Shown in pieces: positions 16,532-27,566 of a stretch of DNA of 64,000 nucleotides. The first letter of the stretch is position 1, and the number at the start of each line of letters is the position of its first letter. Under the pieces are notes generated by a model, which was given only the letters and a program-made list of their open reading frames with translations, made no database searches and was not told where the DNA came from. This DNA comes from Nitrospirota bacterium (GTDB lineage: Bacteria > Nitrospirota > Nitrospiria > 2-01-FULL-66-17): the NCBI GenBank assembly GCA_040757335.1, contig JBFLXB010000018.1:1-64000 (forward strand). Reading direction: 5' to 3'. The position numbers were made by a program, and so were the translations under genes.

Positions 16532-17425
16532 GTAACGAATATGTTTCGGATTGCCCACGGCTCGGTGGTGAGCTGGCTGGGAACCGCTTGGGCAGAGGTA
16601 TGGCTCGTTCGACCGCTCGGCGTAACATACCGAGAGGTGATCGTCGGTTGGCCATGTCAGGTCGCGCCCGATCAGATAGGTCCGGAAATGATTGTGCTGC
16701 GCCAGCACAACAGCGAATGGGCGCTCCTCCCCCGACTTGAGGAGCACATGCACAGCCCCGTGGATGTCCAGCTCGTGCCAGGTGTTGAGGTCTCCGATCA
16801 GTCTGGCAACCACGCCCTGATACCAGGCCAGGCGGGCTGGCAAACCGCTGGCTGCGAAGGCCACGTTGTACTTGAGGATCAGCACCTCCATGGCGCGGGC
16901 CGGCTCGTCGCCGGGAGGGGCCTGCATCGTTTCTCGGTATAATCTGCCATACACCACGGCACGATGGTCGCGGCAGCCGGCTCCTCGGCACGGCGCGATA
17001 TCCCCTTGGAAGTCGAGGTTGAAACGCGGATTCCGCTCGATCTGCTTGAGAGACGTCCTGTCGGGCCTTTCGCGAACAACCCGCTTCTTTAAGTCTCGCA
17101 CCACCGTCTGCGGAAGATAGTCGCGGTAGAAGTCGATCGGAGGGATTCCCCGAGGCGCAATGAAGACTCGCGGCTGGAATCGCTCCAAGAATGCGCGATC
17201 CGCCTCGGGCGTTTCCTCGCCGAAGTCATCCGCCCGCCACTCCGAACTCGGGTAGGTGAGCGGTTCAAAGAAGGCCAAGGCATCCGCCGGCCACGACGCC
17301 GGCTCGGCCGAAGCCGGGACGGCCATCAGGAACATGGCGAGCACAACAAGACTCACGGTGACTGGCGCCACCGGTCGGATCGTTCCCCACCGATTTGCGG
17401 CATCTCGCTTCACCACCGGTTGCAA
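16532..17425 (-). pseudogene. 5' half of a secreted-protein gene split by IS1380
   Basis: The frame opens at TTG 17425 (GTG at 17416 or 17413 is also possible) with a signal peptide (VSLVVLAMFLMAVPASAEP). About 298 residues follow, including FLERFQPRVFIAPRGIPPIDFYRDYLPQ (seen in pieces), GAGCRDHRAVVYGRLYRE and LNTWHELDIHGAVHVLL. It runs into the IS after KHIRY and stops seven codons inside the IS end. It begins 31 bases after the ECF sigma gene, so it was probably in that operon. The family was not recognised; the missing part is at 14459-14850. Confidence 0.8.
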
Positions 17426-17456
17426 CCGACGACCTATTGATCACGAGCCTACTAGT

Positions 17457-18335
17457 TCAGACTTGCTCTACGGACAATAGGCGCTCGGAGCCCCGTGGTC
17501 GATCGCGCCAGTCCCCCCACCGCGCATCCGGAGCCACCGCCAAAGCGGGATGGGTCCCCCGCAGAACACGCTCCCCGAGAGCTGAGTGGCGACGAGGTTG
17601 TGGGGTTGCCGTCTGGTCACACTTATCCCTTCCACCATCGAGATATTGCTCGAGTGCCCGTCGGACCTTCGACCTCGCCCGGTGAAGCAGCACCCGCTGA
17701 TTCGTCTCGCCGATCTCAAGCAGGCTACAGGTCTCTTTTGCGTCCAAGCCCTCGACGTCTCGTAACAGGATGATCTGCCTCTGGTTTGGTGGAAGGGCTT
17801 CGATGGCTTTCACGAGATATTCACCCGCTTCTTTCGATAAGAGGAGTCGCTCTGGCGTACCTTCATCCCAAGAGTTGGGCGGTGAGGCCCAGTGATCCAC
17901 CCAGGGACCCGTTGTCTGAAATCTTGCCGGATCCACAGCGGGCTCATGAGGATCCTCATCAGAACTCCCGAGGGATGAAAATGGCACACTGCGACTCTCG
18001 CGGACTCCCCTGGTCTTGGCCCGGTTGATTAGGATCCGGAAGATCCAGGTCTTGAGCGAGGAACGGCCCTCGAACCGATCCAGTCCCTCCAACACCCCTA
18101 CCCAGGTTTCCTGGACGACTTCTTCAGCGACCTCGTGGCTTCGAACGAAACCCTTCGCCAGACGAAGCAGCACGGCATGATAACTGTCTACCAAGGAGGC
18201 GAACGCGGCTTCTTCGCCTCCTCGCAGCGCTGCCAGGAGTTGTCGTTCATTTGTCGATGCGTCAGCTCCCACGGGCCTAAGACTCGATTCCAGGGATCGG
18301 TCGGCTTCCTGAACCGTCTCGCTCGACAGCGACAT
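17457..18335 (-). CDS. ECF-type RNA polymerase sigma factor
   Basis: The protein has 292 residues from the ATG at 18335, with AAGGAG upstream. Region 2 is at about 45-115 (FASLVDSYHAVLLRLAKGFV, VVQETWVGVLEGLDRFEGRSSLKTWIFRI). A long variable linker follows, then region 4 at about 180-235 (IEALPPNQRQIILLRDVEGLDAKETCSLLEIGE). Group members normally end soon after the region-4 helix; here about 55 further Arg/Pro-rich residues follow. Those bases also encode, in another frame, what looks like a decayed zinc-finger anti-sigma. It is co-directional with the STAS-like gene and the giant sigma54 activator upstream. Confidence 0.88.
   Translation of the reverse strand: MSLSSETVQEADRSLESSLRPVGADASTNERQLLAALRGGEEAAFASLVDSYHAVLLRLAKGFVRSHEVAEEVVQETWVGVLEGLDRFEGRSSLKTWIFRILINRAKTRGVRESRSVPFSSLGSSDEDPHEPAVDPARFQTTGPWVDHWASPPNSWDEGTPERLLLSKEAGEYLVKAIEALPPNQRQIILLRDVEGLDAKETCSLLEIGETNQRVLLHRARSKVRRALEQYLDGGRDKCDQTATPQPRRHSALGERVLRGTHPALAVAPDARWGDWRDRPRGSERLLSVEQV
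17468..17638 (-). pseudogene. Possible decayed zf-HC2 anti-sigma gene overlapping the sigma factor 3' end
   Basis: In the frame beginning at 17638 the peptide VTRRQPHNLVATQ...PLWRWLRMR resembles the start of zf-HC2 anti-sigma proteins (VTCKxxTExxxDYLEG...WLRFxMHL), as in the paralogues at 24611 and 53548. The His and Cys ligands are not in place. The overlap with the sigma 3' end is the usual place for such a gene. The similarity is short and may be chance. Confidence 0.3.
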
Positions 18336-18411
18336 TATGGATCTCCTTATCCCTCGGGACAAACGTCCAGGTCCTTTTGACGACCCTCACAAACTCTCTG
18401 TCGCGTCGGGG

Positions 18412-18714
18412 TTAGTCCAGCACATTCCTGGATCGACCGGCAGTATACAGCATGTTCTTGACCCCGACAGGACAGTTAACCAAGTAGACTCCTTCTGAGA
18501 GTCGCTCTAACAGAATGTCCAGGCCCTTGGGGCAAATGGAAGATACCGAAGAGCATTCCAGAACAGTCTGATGGACCCCATTCCGGGTGATGCGTCCCAT
18601 CTCTTCAGCCCACGCACTCAGATTGTCCTCACAGATCGATCCTTCTATCTTGAGGATCGATGTCAGTTCATTTTCGAGGATTCTTCTTATACGAAACATA
18701 TCGCTCCTGGCCAT
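18412..18714 (-). CDS. STAS-like domain protein
   Basis: This 100-residue protein alternates strand and helix as in STAS or anti-anti-sigma folds (LTSILKIEGSICEDNLSAWAEE, HQTVLECSSVSSICPKGLDILLERLSEG, VYLVNCPVGVKNMLY). The usual phospho-acceptor Ser region reads SSVSSICPKG. It lies between the giant sigma54 activator and the ECF sigma gene, which fits a partner-switch role, but no cognate kinase is seen. Either ATG, 18714 or 18699, has a purine-rich site upstream. Confidence 0.6.
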   Translation of the reverse strand: MARSDMFRIRRILENELTSILKIEGSICEDNLSAWAEEMGRITRNGVHQTVLECSSVSSICPKGLDILLERLSEGVYLVNCPVGVKNMLYTAGRSRNVLD

Positions 18715-18840
18715 CTCGCCCTTTACTTACTACAGGAACTATGCCAAAAAAAAATCCATCGGATGATTTCCTAAGTGCTCAATTTCAAAAGGAATGATAA
18801 ATTTTTCGAGATTTCCTACTGAGGCTTGCACACTGATCGT

Positions 18841-18873
18841 GTCGAGATATCAACGCGACGTTGATATTTCGAC
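18841..18873 (-). terminator. Long inverted repeat after the sigma54 activator gene
   Basis: Arms GTCGAGATATCAAC and GTTGATATTTCGAC pair at 13 of 14 positions around GCGAC. The repeat begins 4 bases after the stop codon of the 1833-residue regulator, in an AT-rich gap. No T-run follows, so it may be a terminator stem or an operator for the STAS-like gene downstream. Confidence 0.45.
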
Positions 18874-18877
18874 AGCG

Positions 18878-21800
18878 TCATGGTGTCCGATTGATACCCA
18901 GCTTCTTCATTCTGGATAAGAGCGTTGTACGATTGATTCCCAGTAAGAGCGCAGCACCTTGAGGGCCGCCGATCATCCAGCGCGTCTTCTCCAGAGCCTT
19001 GAGGATATGCATCCGCTCCGCCTCATCGAGGGGTAGGACCTCCTCTTTTTTCTCCTGGACGACCGCCGCTACGTGAAGCTGATCGGTTTGGATAACTGGA
19101 CCATCGCAGAGAATGACCGCCCGTTCTATGACATTAGCTAACTCCCGCACATTTCCCGGCCAGTGATAGCTGGTCAGGAGGCCCATCGCCTCTGCGCCGA
19201 CACCGTCGATCCTCTTACCCATCCGCTGGGAAAACCGCCGCACGAACAACTCGATCAAGAGTGGTATGTCTTCGGCTCGCTCCCGGAGCGCCGGCAGATG
19301 GATGGGGAAAATATTGAGCCGATATAACAGGTCGGCGCGGAACGCTCCGTGCCGAACCTCTTGCTCCAGATCGCGATTGGTCGCCGCGATCACACGGACA
19401 TCCGTGCGCAACGTCTGGGTCCCGCCTACGCGCTCAAACTCGTGTTCCTGTAAGACGCGGAGCAGCTTGGTCTGCATGTCGAGCGGCAACTCGCCGATTT
19501 CATCGAGGAAGATCGTCCCGCCGTCGGCCAGCTCGAATCGCCCCTTCCTTCTCGCCGTCGCGCCGGTAAACGCGCCTTTCTCGTGACCGAACAATTCGCT
19601 TTCGACGAGTCCTGCTGGGATTGTGCCGCAGTTCACCGTGACCAAAACGTGTTGTTTCCGCGCGCTCAGATTGTGAATCGCCCTCGCGATCAATTCTTTG
19701 CCGGTGCCGGTCTCGCCCGAGACCAGGACCGTGGTCTCGGTGTGCGCGACCCTCTCGACCCGCTGAAAAACTTCCTTCATCGCGAGGGACGCACCGACGA
19801 TCTCCCCAAAATTGTGCTGGGTTCGGATCTCCTCCTGGAGGTACACCTTTTCGGCCTGAAGGCGATTCTTCAATTGCTCCACTTCCACGAGGGCGGCTCG
19901 GAGCCCTTCCTCGGCCCGCTTCCGCTCCGCGATCTCCGCTTTCATCCCGTCGTACAGTCGGGCATTCTCAAGGGAGACCGCGGCCTGGGATGAGAGCATC
20001 TGCATCACCCCGACGCGATCGGGCGTAAACGCATCGGCGGTCAGGTTGTTCTCGAGGTAGAGGATGCCGACCAGTCGGCCCTGGTTGATCACCGGCGTGC
20101 ACAGGATCGAACGCGGTTTTCGCTCCGTGATGTACGGATCACCGGCATACCGCTGGTCGCTCACCGCATCGGCGAGCACGACGCTCTGCGAGGTCCTCTT
20201 CACGTAATTGACGACGCTTTTCGGAAGACTCTTCGCTGCACTCAAGGGGATGGCTTCATGCACCGTCATCTCGGGGGCATCGACCGCTCCCTCGGCGCGC
20301 ACGAACAATTCGCCGTCGGACTCCACCATCAGACTGCCTCGCTCAGCCCCAGCATTCTCAATCGCGATGCGCATCAACTTCGCCAGCAGCTCCTCCAATT
20401 CGATCTCGCTGGACATGACCTGCGCAGCCTTCATCACACTGAAGAGGTCGAACGCACCGGCTTTGGTCTGGTCCATGGCCGGAACTCCGCCAACCGCTAA
20501 TGGGCGGCTATTCGCCTCTCGGCCCAGCAAGTCAGGATACTTGTGCTCCAGTTCGGCGACCTTGGCAGCCGCGCCCCACTGCGCATAACAGGTTCGAGCG
20601 TCGTCCATGAACACGGCGGCGATCTTTCCCTGTCCGCGTCCCAGCCAGAACTTGGCGCAAAGTTCGCTCGCCAGCGCTCGATGCTGGAGCATGTTGGTCT
20701 CGCCGGCGTAACGAATGGCGTGCTCGTACCGGTCCAGCGCCGCAAGGTGCCGGCCGGCAATGCGCTCGATCTCCGCCGACAGCAACAGTGCCTGACAGAG
20801 AAAGTTCTCGGGACAGTTCTGCGCCAGGACCGCAAACGATGTCTGCGCCTTTTCCATCTCCTCGAAATAGGCCCTTCGCTCATCCTCTGTGGCATCAGCA
20901 TAATTTGCGGCCAGGGTGAGACCAGTCCAGAAATCGAACATCACGGGCCAGATCGTTCCTGAAAGCCGATACACAATCCCGCGCGCGGTGCGGGCGGTTT
21001 CCAATGCCTTTCCATACTCCCCAAAGACATAAAAGAGATGTAGCTTGGCTACAGCATAAAACGTCGTAAAGAACGGATTGCCGCGGTAGGTCTCCGCGTA
21101 TTCGTTCTCGTCAAATGCTTCGTGGGAAAGCGACAGCGGTGCCCTGGTCTCTCCCTGCAACGCCCGGACCCAACTCAGCATGAGCATCAGGGCATCGCCG
21201 AAGCTCACAATCTTCAACTTCTTGATCAGCGCCAGATTAGGCGTGTAATCGCGGACGAATTGCGCGAGGTCCTGGGTTGAAACGATCGCCGACCAGGTTT
21301 CCGTACTGGCGCCGTAGGCTGCATACAGGAAATCACCGCTCTCAAGCCCGCTCCGGCATGCCTCGCGCGCGTGGGGAATGCAGGTTTGGATCGGCTGCCG
21401 CCAGAGATTCACGTGCGCATGGAACTGCTGATGAATCTTTGCCCGCCGCCGGGAGTCGTTAAAGCGCTCATTCACGCGCAGGGCCAACCTGCCGAATTCG
21501 TAGGCGGATTCGTAGTCTCCACACACCGGCCCTACCGTAATGGCGTGCGTGACATAGCCGTATGCCGACTCTTCCAGGTTGCCGTGGAGCAACGACAGGC
21601 GCACCATCGTGGCGGAGATCAGACGGGCGAGGACTTCTTCTCCAATGATGTAAGCCGAGGACCACATGTCGGTGAGAATAGTCATCACCATCCGCGTCTC
21701 GGGATGGATCATGACCGGCAGGTCGATGAGCGATTCAATGCGGCGCTGGCCCAATAGCGACCGAATGGATTCGATCTCGCTTTCCAGCGCGGCTTGCTTG

Positions 21801-24379
21801 CCCTCCACAGAATCGGGAAAGGACACGCCAAAGAGGGCGAGGCTTTCGCAGGCGACGGCGAGAGCATCCGCATAGCGCGACATGTTTTCATACTGGACGC
21901 TGCGCAAGTTGTAGACCCTGGCCTTATCCAGACTGCTCCGCGCGCGCTGCAGAAGCGACTCGAACTGCTGCTCCACCTCGTCGAAATGGCCGCACAGATA
22001 CAGGCATGCGGCGGCCTCGAGATGCAGAGCGAAGGCGAGATCGTAGCGGGACTCCCACTGCTCTGCACCGAGTAGGCTCAATCCCGCCTTGAGGTAATCC
22101 CGCGCCGCGACATAGGCGGTCGAGGATTTGGCCTTCCGTCCAGCGCTCAGATTGAGCCGGGCGAGCGCTACACGCTCCGTCTCTTCCGTGATCAAGCTTC
22201 TGCCGAGGTTCAAGTGGTGGACGACATCAAAGACCGTCTCATCGGTGTGTTCCGGATCAACGCGTTGCAACAGCAAGCGGCCCACCGTCAGATGAACGAT
22301 CTGTTGCCGTTCCGCCGGGATCAGCGCATAGGCGGCTTGCTGCACGCGGTCGTGCAGGAAGGCGTAGGACCGCGGATCGTTATCGGTCTTCGATCCGCGG
22401 TCTGCTGTGGTCGAAAGGATCAGCCCTTGGTTGATCGCCTCTTTGAGATCATCAGCCACCGCTTCCTGCGATTGCTCGCTAACAATCGCGAGAGTGTCCT
22501 GGTCAAACTGATTCCCGATGCAGGCGGCGAGCGTCAACGCGCGTTGAGTCTTGTTGGAGAGCCGCTGAATTTTTCGCGTCATCAGATCAATAACGTTGTC
22601 CGTCATCGTCGCGCCGGCTATGTCGTCGATGCGATACGCCCAGCGGCCCTGCGCGTAATCGAATTCCAGGAATCCCTCCTGCTTGAGCGTCTTTAAAAAC
22701 TGGATCACAAAAAACGGATTTCCGTCGGTCTTCTCAAAGACCAGAGCGGCGAGCGGCGCGGCCTCTGCAAGCTCGCCGTGCAGTGTGTCGCGGATGAAGA
22801 GCGTCAGGTCCGGGAGTTGTAGTGGCTCTAAAGTGACGCGGTGCAGTTCGACCCCCGCCGATTTGAGCGAGCTTAAGGTCCGCATCAGCGGATGGGCCGA
22901 ATCCACCTCGTTGTCGCGGTAAGCGCCAATCAGGAACAGGTGTCGAACGTTCGGACTCGTGAGTAACAGCTGGAGCAGATTCAAGGTTGCCGGGTCCGCC
23001 CATTGTAAATCATCGAGAAAGACGACCAGAGGATGATCGTGTTGCGTGAACACCTGAAGAAAGCGCTGAAAGACGAGGTTAAAGCGGTTTTGCGATTCCA
23101 CCGGCGGCAACTCCGCGACCGCAGGTTGCGGGCCGATCACCAACTCCACTTCGGGAATCACCGCAATGATGACCTGCCCGTTGGGGCCTAGGGCATGGAT
23201 CAGCTTCTCCTTCCACCCCTGGATCTGCTCCTCGCTCTCGGTCAAGAGCTGCCGAACCAATTCCTGAAAGGCTTGAATGATGGCGCTGTAGGGAGTACTG
23301 CGTTTGAATTGGTCGAACTTGCCTGAGATGAAATACCCCCTCCGTTCCACGATAGGCTTATGCACTTCGTTGACGAGGGTCGACTTGCCGATACCCGAAT
23401 ACCCCGAAACCAACATCACCTGGGTTGTTCCTTGAGCGACTTGCTCGAACGCCGCCAGTAGGGTTTCTAACTCCCGTTCACGCCCGTAGAGCCTTTGAGG
23501 AATCAGAAATTGATCAGAGAAATCATACCGACCGGGCGTGAACCCGCCGATCGTCCCGGAGGCCTGCCACTGTGCCAAGCACGCTTCCAGATCAGCCTTG
23601 AGACCATAGGCGCTTTGGTATCTCTCCTCAGCAGTCTTTGCAAGCAGTTTCACCACGATACTCGAGACCGCTTGGGGCACATCGGGATTTAGCTCACAAG
23701 GCGGTGCCGGAATTTTGGCGATATGAAAATGAACCAATTCCAAAGGGTCCATCGAATCGAAGGGCAGTCTTCCGGTGAGCATTTCAAAAAAGGTGACGCC
23801 GAGGGAGTAAAAATCCGTACGGTAATCCACCGCCCGATTCATCCGGCCGGTCTGTTCCGGAGACAGATAGGCTAAGGTCCCTTCAAGTAGACTGGGATGG
23901 CTAATTTTGGGGGTCTCATGGAGAAGGAACGAGGAAATAGTAAAATCGACGAGTCTGACTTTATTGGTTTTAAGGTCAACGACGATATTGTTCGGATTAA
24001 TATCATTATGAATAAAATTATTCTGATGAACTTCTGCTAAGGTCCCTGAAAGCTCAATGGCTATTTTTAGAAAGGAGACGAGGTCGATCCGTTGAGAGTC
24101 GATAAGGATCCGGAGGGGTTCGCCACCGATATCTTCGAGGATTAAAGCCAGTCGATTATGTTGTCTTTCAAGCCCATAGGCTTTAGGGATCCCATCGATC
24201 CGAAGATTCTGAAGTATTTCATACTCGCGCTTGAGAGCCGCAATATCCTTTTCAGCAGGCAAATCGGCTATCAGGGTTTTGATGAGAACCGTCGCTCGAT
24301 CCCGATCCCGTTGCCCGCGAAATACCACCCACTTCCTACTCCTATGAATTTCTTCCAGGACTTTGTAGCCGGAAATCAT
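18878..24379 (-). CDS. Ser/Thr kinase-AAA ATPase-GAF-sigma54 activator fusion regulator
   Basis: This is a 1833-residue multidomain signalling protein. Residues 1-275 are a protein-kinase domain whose catalytic loop is HNDINPNN (124-131) and whose metal motif is DFT (145-147), as is usual in this trifunctional family. A STAND-type ATPase follows, with Walker A GYSGIGKS (326-333) and [11 protein letters not shown], then about 700 helical TPR-like residues. A GAF domain lies near 1320-1480, followed by a short coiled coil. The sigma54 AAA+ domain has GETGTGKE (1555-1562) and GAFTGA (1602-1607), so contact with sigma54 is expected. The end carries a Fis-type HTH ([20 protein letters not shown]). 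The 5' ~500 bases are AT-richer than the rest. The regulon is unknown. Confidence 0.93.
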   Translation of the reverse strand: MISGYKVLEEIHRSRKWVVFRGQRDRDRATVLIKTLIADLPAEKDIAALKREYEILQNLRIDGIPKAYGLERQHNRLALILEDIGGEPLRILIDSQRIDLVSFLKIAIELSGTLAEVHQNNFIHNDINPNNIVVDLKTNKVRLVDFTISSFLLHETPKISHPSLLEGTLAYLSPEQTGRMNRAVDYRTDFYSLGVTFFEMLTGRLPFDSMDPLELVHFHIAKIPAPPCELNPDVPQAVSSIVVKLLAKTAEERYQSAYGLKADLEACLAQWQASGTIGGFTPGRYDFSDQFLIPQRLYGRERELETLLAAFEQVAQGTTQVMLVSGYSGIGKSTLVNEVHKPIVERRGYFISGKFDQFKRSTPYSAIIQAFQELVRQLLTESEEQIQGWKEKLIHALGPNGQVIIAVIPEVELVIGPQPAVAELPPVESQNRFNLVFQRFLQVFTQHDHPLVVFLDDLQWADPATLNLLQLLLTSPNVRHLFLIGAYRDNEVDSAHPLMRTLSSLKSAGVELHRVTLEPLQLPDLTLFIRDTLHGELAEAAPLAALVFEKTDGNPFFVIQFLKTLKQEGFLEFDYAQGRWAYRIDDIAGATMTDNVIDLMTRKIQRLSNKTQRALTLAACIGNQFDQDTLAIVSEQSQEAVADDLKEAINQGLILSTTADRGSKTDNDPRSYAFLHDRVQQAAYALIPAERQQIVHLTVGRLLLQRVDPEHTDETVFDVVHHLNLGRSLITEETERVALARLNLSAGRKAKSSTAYVAARDYLKAGLSLLGAEQWESRYDLAFALHLEAAACLYLCGHFDEVEQQFESLLQRARSSLDKARVYNLRSVQYENMSRYADALAVACESLALFGVSFPDSVEGKQAALESEIESIRSLLGQRRIESLIDLPVMIHPETRMVMTILTDMWSSAYIIGEEVLARLISATMVRLSLLHGNLEESAYGYVTHAITVGPVCGDYESAYEFGRLALRVNERFNDSRRRAKIHQQFHAHVNLWRQPIQTCIPHAREACRSGLESGDFLYAAYGASTETWSAIVSTQDLAQFVRDYTPNLALIKKLKIVSFGDALMLMLSWVRALQGETRAPLSLSHEAFDENEYAETYRGNPFFTTFYAVAKLHLFYVFGEYGKALETARTARGIVYRLSGTIWPVMFDFWTGLTLAANYADATEDERRAYFEEMEKAQTSFAVLAQNCPENFLCQALLLSAEIERIAGRHLAALDRYEHAIRYAGETNMLQHRALASELCAKFWLGRGQGKIAAVFMDDARTCYAQWGAAAKVAELEHKYPDLLGREANSRPLAVGGVPAMDQTKAGAFDLFSVMKAAQVMSSEIELEELLAKLMRIAIENAGAERGSLMVESDGELFVRAEGAVDAPEMTVHEAIPLSAAKSLPKSVVNYVKRTSQSVVLADAVSDQRYAGDPYITERKPRSILCTPVINQGRLVGILYLENNLTADAFTPDRVGVMQMLSSQAAVSLENARLYDGMKAEIAERKRAEEGLRAALVEVEQLKNRLQAEKVYLQEEIRTQHNFGEIVGASLAMKEVFQRVERVAHTETTVLVSGETGTGKELIARAIHNLSARKQHVLVTVNCGTIPAGLVESELFGHEKGAFTGATARRKGRFELADGGTIFLDEIGELPLDMQTKLLRVLQEHEFERVGGTQTLRTDVRVIAATNRDLEQEVRHGAFRADLLYRLNIFPIHLPALRERAEDIPLLIELFVRRFSQRMGKRIDGVGAEAMGLLTSYHWPGNVRELANVIERAVILCDGPVIQTDQLHVAAVVQEKKEEVLPLDEAERMHILKALEKTRWMIGGPQGAALLLGINRTTLLSRMKKLGINRTP

Positions 24380-24610
24380 CTTTATCTCTTCTAAAGCGGT
24401 TTGAGACTACCCGCCGACGTTGAGTACTCTCGTCGCCGTCCCGGGGTACGAGAGGGTCCAGGTTCTTCCTTCTGGACATTCGTCCGCGCCTTCAAGGAGA
24501 GCTACCGACCGTTTTCGGGGAGAATGACTGGCCATACGAGGCACACCCTGGAATATCCGCGGTGCATTTTCTGAAACGCTTTGAGTCGCGTAGGAGCAGG
24601 ACAATAACTA

Positions 24611-24892
24611 TCAATCCGACCGATGGCTCTTCCACGTTCGGAATCGCTGGAACAGCTCCTCACGAACCGCTGGAGGGATCGGTTGTTCGGGAAGCTTTCC
24701 CAACGTCTCGACGGTCTGTTTCATTTGCTTCAGGTACCGACGGCAGCCCAGGCACATTCCGAGATGCATCTGAAATCGCAACCACGTGATAAAGGGCATG
24801 TGTCCTTCGAGGTAATCGGTGACGGCCTCGGTGAACTCTTTGCAGGTGACTTTGCCCGCCATGTAGTCGATCACGCGATCTTTCAGCGTCAC
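24611..24892 (-). CDS. zf-HC2 anti-sigma-like zinc-finger protein
   Basis: This 93-residue protein has a GTG start at 24892 behind GGAGG. It has VTCKEFTEAVTDYLEG and the zinc motif MHLGMCLGCRRYLKQM (H-x3-C-x2-C), then a helical tail, with no transmembrane helix. Soluble zf-HC2 proteins often hold ECF sigma factors. It lies upstream of the giant regulator, in the same direction, and is a clear paralogue of the protein at 53548. Confidence 0.85.
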   Translation of the reverse strand: MTLKDRVIDYMAGKVTCKEFTEAVTDYLEGHMPFITWLRFQMHLGMCLGCRRYLKQMKQTVETLGKLPEQPIPPAVREELFQRFRTWKSHRSD

Positions 24893-25184
24893 TGAATCCT
24901 CCGTCCTTGATCAGAATTTTAAAGCTGTGTCCGGCGTGGAACGACCCTCGGTGATGCTCATGGCCGTTGTCGGTTTTGAGGCACCCAGCATATCCGTGTT
25001 TTTTCCCGTCTGTCAATCATGCGAATTGAGACTGCGAATTGAGACGCGGGCTCATCACGACATCTCGTCTTCTAGCCTCATGAACCGCTCCGGAGGACGG
25101 AAGCCGATGGCCCGGGACTCCGCTCGAAAGTGGGAGCCCCGGGCCGCATGACGGGAACAGATCGATCGGTCGAATGTCTTGAAC

Positions 25185-27446
25185 CTACGGGTTGCCTTGT
25201 CCCGAAAGGAGTTTGAGGCTGTAACTCACCGGCGGCGCGTGGCCGTGCCGCTTGAAACGCAGCGTTTCGACGATGCTCTGGCCGGGGAGCAGGACGCCAT
25301 CGGGCAGGAACACGCGGAGATATGGATCGCCGGCGCTCGTGGTGCCGCTGACGTTCACCATGCGAATCTGGTCGGAAAGACCCTGGACCACGATGAGGAG
25401 GTGGGTATCGACGATCGACGTGCTGTTGTTGGTGATCTCATACCGGTCTCTCTGCCGCCGCTTACCTTTGCGGTCGGAGTCAATCAACTTCGCGTCCACC
25501 TGCGCGGTCACGTCCAGGAACTCGAGCCCCATGTCACGCCGCGACAGGGCATCGTCGTTGTCCGGCGGCCGGCCGCTGCCCGGCCGTCCGTCGACGGCGC
25601 CGAGCGCAGCGAGGTCGGGACGGTACACCGAGTAGGTCACGTCGCGCTCGTTCAACTTGATCGTGTCTGTCGTGGAGTTCGGATCGAAGTGCACGAACGC
25701 GGGATCGTAGAGGGCGTTCTCGATGAAGTTGGTGAGATCGTTCACTTGATCGTCGCTCAGGCCCAGGCCGCGCGGCGAGCCAGGTCCACGGGGGTGAGTG
25801 AACCGGTCCGTCAGCGTGTTCGCCGCGGCGGCCTGCGCGTTCTGCGGCATACCGGCGTTGAAGTACCGCACCACGTCCTTGACGCTCGTGAACGAGCCAT
25901 TATGGAAAAAGAATTTGGCGTCCCTGAGTTGCCGTAGCGTCAGCGTGCGGAACTTGAAGGCGTCGCTGTCGCGGAACGTGATTTCGCGCCTGCCCTCATC
26001 GAGGTGGTTGGGATCATTCCTCGCCGCGCGATTTAGGGCCTGGAGCGGGTGGTCGTCGAGTCCGAGGTTGTAGAAGTTCTCCTCCACGAACTCACCGACG
26101 CCAGCCACGTCGGGGTCGTTCACCTGCTTGTTCAGCATGGGGCCGCTGTGGCAGGTGTAGCACCCGGCCCCACCCGCTTCCGCTTCCGTGAAGAAGAGTC
26201 TGGCGCCGCGCCGCTGCGCAGGCGTCAGCGCGCCGTTCTCTCCGGCCAGGAACCGATCCCAGGGCGTGTTTCGTGTGACGACCGTGCGCATGAAGGTGGC
26301 CGTCGCCCGGAAGATGGTGACGTTGTTGATGAGATTGTCACACGCGCCAGCAACAGGAGCAGATTCTGGAACGCACCCTGGCGCCATGGCGGCCTCCGCG
26401 GGAAACGCGTCGCGGAAGAGCTTCCGATACACGGGGATTTGCTCCAGCACGGCCGACTGGAAGCGCACCGGGCCGCGCAGAGGATCATTGTCCAGGAGCC
26501 GGTGAGCGTCGAGTAGCAGGAGAGCCACGTTCTCTTGCGCCGGATGCTGGAACGGATTGAGGCCACCGTGCGTCTGATCGGGCTCGCCTGCCAACCCCCC
26601 GAACAAGAGGCGGTTGTTGAAGGCGGCTCCGATGATGCTCAGCGGATTTCGCGCCACGCTGTCCAGGGCATCAAGTCGACCGGTAGCCAGCAGCTGAACC
26701 GCGGCTGGTCGGGTATCTGTCGTATCATCCGGATACGTATCTTCCGGCAGAGGGCGGCGACCCCGGGCTGGTGTGTTCACTTCGATCGTGCCGTCCGCGA
26801 GCGAGTAGATGTCTGTCAGCGTGGGCAGCGCGTCCACCAGCGCGTCTCCCGGGAAGAGCGGGGTCTGCCGCAAGATCGGCAGGTCCGCAAGCGGCCGCCG
26901 ACGCGCAATGAAGTTCCCGTCCACATCCGTGTAGCCTCGCCCTTCCCCGCCCGAGGCGAAGTTGAGGCGCGTGCCGGACTTCGATGCCGCCTCACCGAGA
27001 TGACAGGTTCCGCAGGACGTGGTTCCGCGGTGTTCGAGTATGCCACCGAATTCCGGGATAATCCTGGTCGCTCGTGCCGGCTCGTGGAATAGCAGTTTCC
27101 CGAGGTAGCGCTTGGCCTCGGTGGTCTGGAAGACCGGGTCGGGGCTTCCATCGGAAAGTCGTGGCTGCGGAAGATCGGAATCGTTCGCTGGAACCATCAA
27201 CTTCTCAATCCCGCCCACCTGCTGGTCAATGAACTGGCGCAATTGGGTGGGGCTGTGGGTCGGGCTGTTTTCCTCAGCCGCGGCGACTCCGCCGGAAAGC
27301 ACGCCCACGGCCAGAGCCGCGGATACCGCCATCGCCGCGCGGAAGGGCCCGCCGCGAGGCGCAGGCGGGTGTTGCATGGTTCGGCGGACCGGGGCGCCAT
27401 GCGGCGTGCCTGGCTCCACAACCTGAGTGTTCGCTTCATTCTTCAT
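25185..27446 (-). CDS. Di-heme cytochrome c peroxidase / MauG-family protein
   Basis: The protein has 753 residues from the ATG at 27446 with GGAGG upstream. A signal peptide-like segment ends near AVGVLSGGVAAAEE. Two heme c sites are visible, CGTCH (N-terminal third) and CYTCH (middle), with FFTEAEAGGAGC and later NLGLDDHPLQALNRA as in CcpA/MauG proteins. About 150 C-terminal residues, rich in beta strands (ITNNSTSIVDTHLLIVVQGL), are an extension not typical of the 330-350-residue peroxidases. Periplasmic peroxide removal or a specific oxidation are both possible. Confidence 0.88.
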   Translation of the reverse strand: MKNEANTQVVEPGTPHGAPVRRTMQHPPAPRGGPFRAAMAVSAALAVGVLSGGVAAAEENSPTHSPTQLRQFIDQQVGGIEKLMVPANDSDLPQPRLSDGSPDPVFQTTEAKRYLGKLLFHEPARATRIIPEFGGILEHRGTTSCGTCHLGEAASKSGTRLNFASGGEGRGYTDVDGNFIARRRPLADLPILRQTPLFPGDALVDALPTLTDIYSLADGTIEVNTPARGRRPLPEDTYPDDTTDTRPAAVQLLATGRLDALDSVARNPLSIIGAAFNNRLLFGGLAGEPDQTHGGLNPFQHPAQENVALLLLDAHRLLDNDPLRGPVRFQSAVLEQIPVYRKLFRDAFPAEAAMAPGCVPESAPVAGACDNLINNVTIFRATATFMRTVVTRNTPWDRFLAGENGALTPAQRRGARLFFTEAEAGGAGCYTCHSGPMLNKQVNDPDVAGVGEFVEENFYNLGLDDHPLQALNRAARNDPNHLDEGRREITFRDSDAFKFRTLTLRQLRDAKFFFHNGSFTSVKDVVRYFNAGMPQNAQAAAANTLTDRFTHPRGPGSPRGLGLSDDQVNDLTNFIENALYDPAFVHFDPNSTTDTIKLNERDVTYSVYRPDLAALGAVDGRPGSGRPPDNDDALSRRDMGLEFLDVTAQVDAKLIDSDRKGKRRQRDRYEITNNSTSIVDTHLLIVVQGLSDQIRMVNVSGTTSAGDPYLRVFLPDGVLLPGQSIVETLRFKRHGHAPPVSYSLKLLSGQGNP

Positions 27447-27566
27447 GTTCGTATGCCTCCGCTGGTCCAAGTGGATGCGCGGCCACCCGGAGGGACGCGC
27501 CAGAGGTCCGGGAACAGTCCCCTCTGCCTGTTTCGGCGACCATGAACGAAACAAGATACCGAGTTG

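Noticed and set aside
18728-18750. Sigma54-like promoter (TTGGCATAGTTCCTGTA on the minus strand) before the STAS-like gene
   Set aside because: The -24 GG is present but the essential -12 GC is GT, so it fails the consensus.
24393-24604. Small minus-strand frame between the giant regulator and zf-HC2
   Set aside because: No ribosome site, no domain and no coding-like composition; I see nothing functional in this gap.
25021-25046. Tandem 13-base repeat GCGAATTGAGAC(T/G)
   Set aside because: Only two short copies in an intergenic gap; slippage is the simplest explanation.
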